A DNA stretch of 64,000 bases from Salvator merianae (Eukaryota > Chordata > Lepidosauria > Squamata > Teiidae). Below, piece by piece: positions 59,712-64,000 of this stretch (position 1 is its first letter; every line of letters begins with the position of its first letter). The DNA lies in the NCBI GenBank assembly GCA_003586115.2, contig QVOM02000073.1, forward strand, positions 32,046,468 to 32,110,467, in the 5' to 3' direction. Under the pieces are notes generated by a model. It was not told the DNA's origin and did not search any database. It was given only the letters and a program-made list of their open reading frames with translations. A program made the translations under genes and the position numbers.

Positions 59712-61993
59712 AAAGTTTTAAAAGTATCTTAAAAATAAAAGATTCAGAGAGACACCTCGGCATTTTTATTAGTTTTATGTAACAAAAGAACAATGATTTG
59801 ATAATGTTTTAACTATGTTTTGTTTAATAATGTTTTACTGATATTATCTATGTTTTGTCTTGTTTGTTTGATTAAATCTGGATCAGACTGTTTTATCCAG
59901 GAGAATTTTTCTGATTGTCAAATAGCAACAAACTCTAGAAGAGACCTATAAATAGACAGATTATTCTTAAATTTGGGGCATGAGAAATCAGCACTGTTTC
60001 ATCCTTACATAATTACATAATTCCCTGAGAATTGAAATATGATTCCTTTATCCTAGCTGGCACTACTTCAGATATTGCTGGCTCAGCTCTGATATTTCAA
60101 ACAAGGTAGAAACTGACCTTAGTTTTATTTAAGTGTAGGCCAATTATTAGCTGTAGGAGGGAGCAATCTTCCTTAGAACGTATGCAATTGCAAAATTAAC
60201 CTATGTACAGCTCTGAGACAATGTATGTCTCATATTTCATAAGACTGTACCTTTTTTTATGATCTCTCTCTCTCTTCCATGATCCAAGCCTTTCATCTAC
60301 AATTAAGCTGTCTCTCTTTTTAGGAAGAAAAAAGAAAAAAAATCAGTTCATAATGATTTCAAAATTCTTTTGAGAGTTAGTAAAAAGAAAACCTTCAAGG
60401 TGTGCACAAAATGCACACAAAATGCAAGGCACCAATGAAATATTATGTCTTCAGAATTATAAAATGCAAAGCAATTATCTATATATAAATAGCCATTTAT
60501 TCCTGAGCACTGCAATTGAACTAATGAAGACACATTCTGGCAGGTAAACCAACTCCTGAAGGTTTACAAGTGAGCTTTGTTATATACTTAAGTGGAAGAT
60601 GACTGAATATTTTCCTCACAGCTTGACTTTTTATGCCGTGAACTTTAGATCTGAGCTATTCTGAGCAGAGACAGAAATGACTCACTGAAAGCTGCTATCA
60701 ACACCAAAATCCCATCCTAAGCTTCTGTTGAAAATTATTTTCAGGAGACGACAGAGATACAGTGTTCCCATCCAATAGGGACTCTTGGAAAACAGCTTTT
60801 GCTTAGCTAAAGAAAGAGAAGAAAAACTGTTGTCTTCCCCCCTAGATTTATAGATAGAAAACTTTAATATAAAATTGATATAGGTATGACAGAATAATAA
60901 TCACTAGCCAAATAGCATTGGTTACTAAGACTTCCTCATAGGCTAAGATGAAGCAGTTTCTGGCAGAAAGACAGTTAAAAGCTCCAATTAGTTTTCATTC
61001 AGGTTAAAGGATTTTTTCCAGTCAACCACTTACACAAGTGTCCCAGTAGGGCCCCAAACAACTTTAAGAGTTGGGAAATTTTAGATTTACTTACTAAGTC
61101 ACTCAAATCTGATACTTATTAAATCCCATGGTACATAATACATTCTGACTTACAAGGAGTCTTTCACTAAGTGTCTGAAGCTCAGAGAGTAACAAGACCA
61201 GTTCAAATTTTCTTGGATTGAAAGAGTATATTTTTATATCTTTTTTTAAAAAAATAATGCACAATAAGTATTAAGCAGTTGTGATCTGGGGGCTTGGATT
61301 GTTAGATCTCTGTGCAAATATAGTCCTACTCACAAAAGGAAACAGGGTTAAAAGACTGAGATCAAACAGAAGACCATAATCCTTTAAAAACTGCAACATT
61401 AGCTACCATGGTTGGTCTCTCTCAATTATCACATATAAATAATTTACATATATAAATAATTTATAATGATTTATTTCTAAAATTCTGGAGGCCCACAATT
61501 GCCTTTTCATGGAACCTCTGGATTTTACAGAAGTATCTCCCACAGATATCATATCATTTTCCACTGCAACAACACAGATCTGGCACTTTGGGACACAAAC
61601 ATGATAAAGAAAGCTCAGGAATCTATTGTAAACTGTGTCCCATATTCATTTTTTTTAAAAAAATATGAGTCACAACAAAATAGCTGAATCTTCAATCCCA
61701 AGATTTGCCACTTTTTTTTAGTAAATAAATATCTATTAGTACACAGTGCGGATTATGTATGAAAATCTGGAGACTCCATTGACTTGTACACAGCAGTGAG
61801 GTTCAGGATTCACAATTTTCATTCACAGGAAAACAGCCCATAAAATATTTCTGTTGTGCCTGCTTTTTTGTGGATTGTTTTTGAGATCCTCTCTGAGTAT
61901 GATTTGGAAAAGTGGGATATTAACAACCATGATGGTAACAGTGTCAACTATCTTGACAGAGGCTTGTGAGAGATACCATTTAGTTTTGTTATG

Positions 61994-63405
61994 CATGGAT
62001 GAATCAGATTATCTAAACCCATTCTATTCTAGTTTCAGGTGGAAATGTGGCACTGAGACTGTCTTGATCGCCCTGATGGATAACCCTTCTTGGGAAAGGG
62101 ATAAGGGCAATACAACCCATTTGGTCCTCCTTGATCTCCCAGTGAGTTTAGATACCATTGATATGGTATCCTGTTGGAGCGACTTTGTGACTGGGACTTG
62201 GAGGCACTGTTCTACAGCGGTTCACTTCTTATCTCCAAAGTAGGTTCCAAAAAGTAGCAATGGGGAGCTTTTGTTCAGTATGTTTGGACCTTTTATTAGG
62301 AGTTCCTCAGGGATAGTTATTGTCCCCTGTTCTATTCAACGTCTATATAAAGCTGCTGGGAGAGGTCATCAGGAGATCTGGAGTGAGGTGTCATCAGTAC
62401 ACTGATCACACTCAATTCTTCCTCTCCATATCTTCTGAGTTACATGAGGCAGTTTAGATGCTTGATTAATGTCTGGAGGCAGTAATGGGCAGGATATGAA
62501 CCAATAAATTGAAACTGATAGTAGTCAAGTTGTACTGTGTGTCATGGGTCCTGAGTCCAGGAAGTTAAGGGCCACCCAATTCTGGATGGGGTTGTTTTTC
62601 CTCCAAAAGAACTGTTGCATGATCTAGGAGTGTTTCTGGTTTCAGTGCTATCACTTGAGGCTCAGGTGGAAGCAGTAGCCAGGAATGCGTACCTCCATCT
62701 CTGCCTTATTTGCCACCTTTGGCCTATCCTGGATGGAGGGAAGGTGGTCACAGTAATCCACCCTCTGGTAAACTTCCACATTAGATTACTGTAATGTACT
62801 GTACAACAGGCTGTCTTTGAAGACATTTCAGAAGCTGGAACTAATGCAGAATGCAGCAGCTTGTCTGCTGACAGAAGTCTCTAGCTGGACACACCATCAC
62901 ACTAGTCCTGAAATATCTGCCCTGGTTGCCTATTCACTGTTGAGCTTGATTCAGGGTGTCGATATTAGTATGCAAAGCCTTAAATGGCTTAGGGCCCAAA
63001 TATCTGAAGGAATGCTTTCTCCCATACAGACCTGCCCAGGTATTAAAATCCCAATGGGAGACCCTTCTTGTAGTTCCAGCACATGAGGGATGGTGGCATA
63101 TGGTAAGTCATTTGCTGTGGTGGTTCCCAGGCTTTGGAATGGCCACACGGTGGAGATATGCCAGGCATCAACCTAATTCGGTTTTTGGTGACTGATTAAA
63201 ACATACCTCTTCACTCAGGTCTTTGATATTTAACGCCTCCTGAATGTTACTCTGATGTGTTGGGTGAGTTGGTTTATATATTTAAATCATGTTTTCAGTA
63301 TATTGGTTTTAATGTTTAATTGATGTTTTGATCTGCCCTGGAATCCTCCGGTAAAGATGGGATATAAACATTACAATACATAAATAAATAAATAAATAAA
63401 TAAAT
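61994..63405 (+). mobile_element. L2-type LINE, plus strand, with AAAT tail
   Basis: The copy begins in the reverse transcriptase: DESDYLNPFYSSFRWKCGTE and TVLIALMDN near 61998-62085, HLVLLDLPVSLDTIDMVS at about 62119-62175. It then has the GVPQG/SVLSPVLFN-type block near 62300-62340. L2 C-terminal blocks follow (LNGLGPKYLKECFLPYRPAQ, 62980-63045). The 3' UTR ends GGGATATAAACATTACAATA and a TAAA repeat (63380-63405). Many stops and frameshifts. Confidence 0.85.
63380..63405 (+). repeat. (TAAA)n tail of L2
   Basis: About six TAAA units directly follow the L2 3' terminus and mark the end of the insertion. Confidence 0.9.
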
Positions 63406-64000
63406 GAAGCAACAAATCCATAACTTTCCTCAGTTCATATCATGGAGAAAGAGACTGTATGCAACAAGATAGCATGCATAGAAAGTTTCAATTTAAAAAT
63501 GAATGTGATCAAGTTTTTTTTTATTTCTTGAATCTGCATTCCCCAACCTTTTAAAAAAAAGAAATGAAAAATAATTGAACCTCTGAAGTAAATATCCTTA
63601 TTTGCATAGCTATACCAGCAGAATCTCCCTATTTTATTCTATAGACAAGGAACCAATTACAGTAACTGTTCCTTCATCCAATGTTGCTGCTATCTTCAGT
63701 CAACATCCTCTCTCAATCAGATCCCTCTCCCACCTAAAAATCCTAAAGAAGCACAGACACCGAGTGACATTTTAAGGTTGCTAAACACACTTTTCTTCAT
63801 AGTTCTTTCCCTAGCATAAAGTTCTTTGCTATACCATTTACTTTTTGTTGGTCACATGAGCCACAGTGTCTAATGTTCCAGAAATACTTTTTCTGTGCAA
63901 TAACAAACCTCTACAACCACAGAAAGCTTTACACTGAATCTGTCAAACTCATTCCCTTTTCCAAATTTAGAGAAAACTTTGAAGTAGCTCACACAAAGGA

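Larger units (their letters stand above)
47786..64000 (-). other. SLIT3: SLIT3 intron 5' of exon D (partial)
   Basis: The intron preceding exon D continues to the window edge. The expected upstream exon, which would encode an EGF repeat ending near CICPPNYTG, was not found here. Stretches 47786-49720, 51373-53163, 53800-55528, 55958-57640, 59712-61993 and 63406-64000 show no gene or recognisable repeat. 49720-50040 contains TGTAAGTCTGAGGGCAGGGA, a word typical of old amniote SINE/LINE 3' ends. Confidence 0.75.

Noticed and set aside
1..64000. The microRNA miR-218-2, hosted by SLIT3 in other vertebrates
   Set aside because: I did not find its mature sequence on either strand; it is expected in an earlier intron than those in this window.
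1..64000. CRISPR arrays, operons, ribosome binding sites or phage genes
   Set aside because: Spliced exons, LINEs and SINEs show this is eukaryotic; no spaced direct-repeat array is present.

Overview
This is vertebrate chromosomal DNA: AT-rich, almost entirely intronic and full of decayed transposable elements, with no prokaryotic gene structure. The mix of repeats (L1, L2, CR1 and R4-type LINEs, a tRNA-type SINE and palindromic non-autonomous DNA transposons) suggests a squamate reptile, probably a lizard. That is an inference from the repeats; I cannot name the species.

The only host gene I can support is SLIT3 on the minus strand. Four consecutive internal exons are visible. In transcript order they are exon D (47692-47785), C (36060-36197), B (18498-18738) and A (9522-9652). 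They join in frame across phase-matched junctions, each with AG/GT splice sites. They encode the tail of one EGF repeat, two and a half further EGF repeats and the beginning of the laminin-G domain of this secreted axon-guidance ligand. The introns between them are about 11.5, 17.3 and 8.8 kb. The leucine-rich repeats, the rest of laminin-G and the cystine knot lie outside the window.

Layout from left to right. 1-9521 is intron 3' of exon A. It holds an L2 copy (minus) carrying a small palindromic transposon, and an unusually TAATTA-rich unique stretch near 8.2-8.7 kb. 9653-18497 is the A-B intron. It holds a SINE (minus), a CR1 (minus), a MITE, and a 3.76-kb 5'-truncated L1 on the plus strand whose 11-bp target-site duplication is intact. 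18739-36059 is the B-C intron, with CR1 and L2 fragments, an R4-type LINE split by a CR1, several MITEs and a GGGA/GGAA microsatellite. 36198-47691 is the C-D intron, with a CR1 3' end, L2 copies in both orientations and a second SINE copy (plus). 47786-64000 is intron 5' of exon D. It holds an R4/CR1/L1 pile-up, AAT microsatellites, a cluster of MITEs including a 142-bp near-perfect hairpin, and a long L2.

No new protein-coding system was found. The points most worth checking are the two palindromic transposon families (one sharing a GGGCCTTTYTGCAC terminus, one sharing TGCATCCAGA), the SINE copy that has lost its B-box region, and the nested LINEs that give a relative order of insertion.
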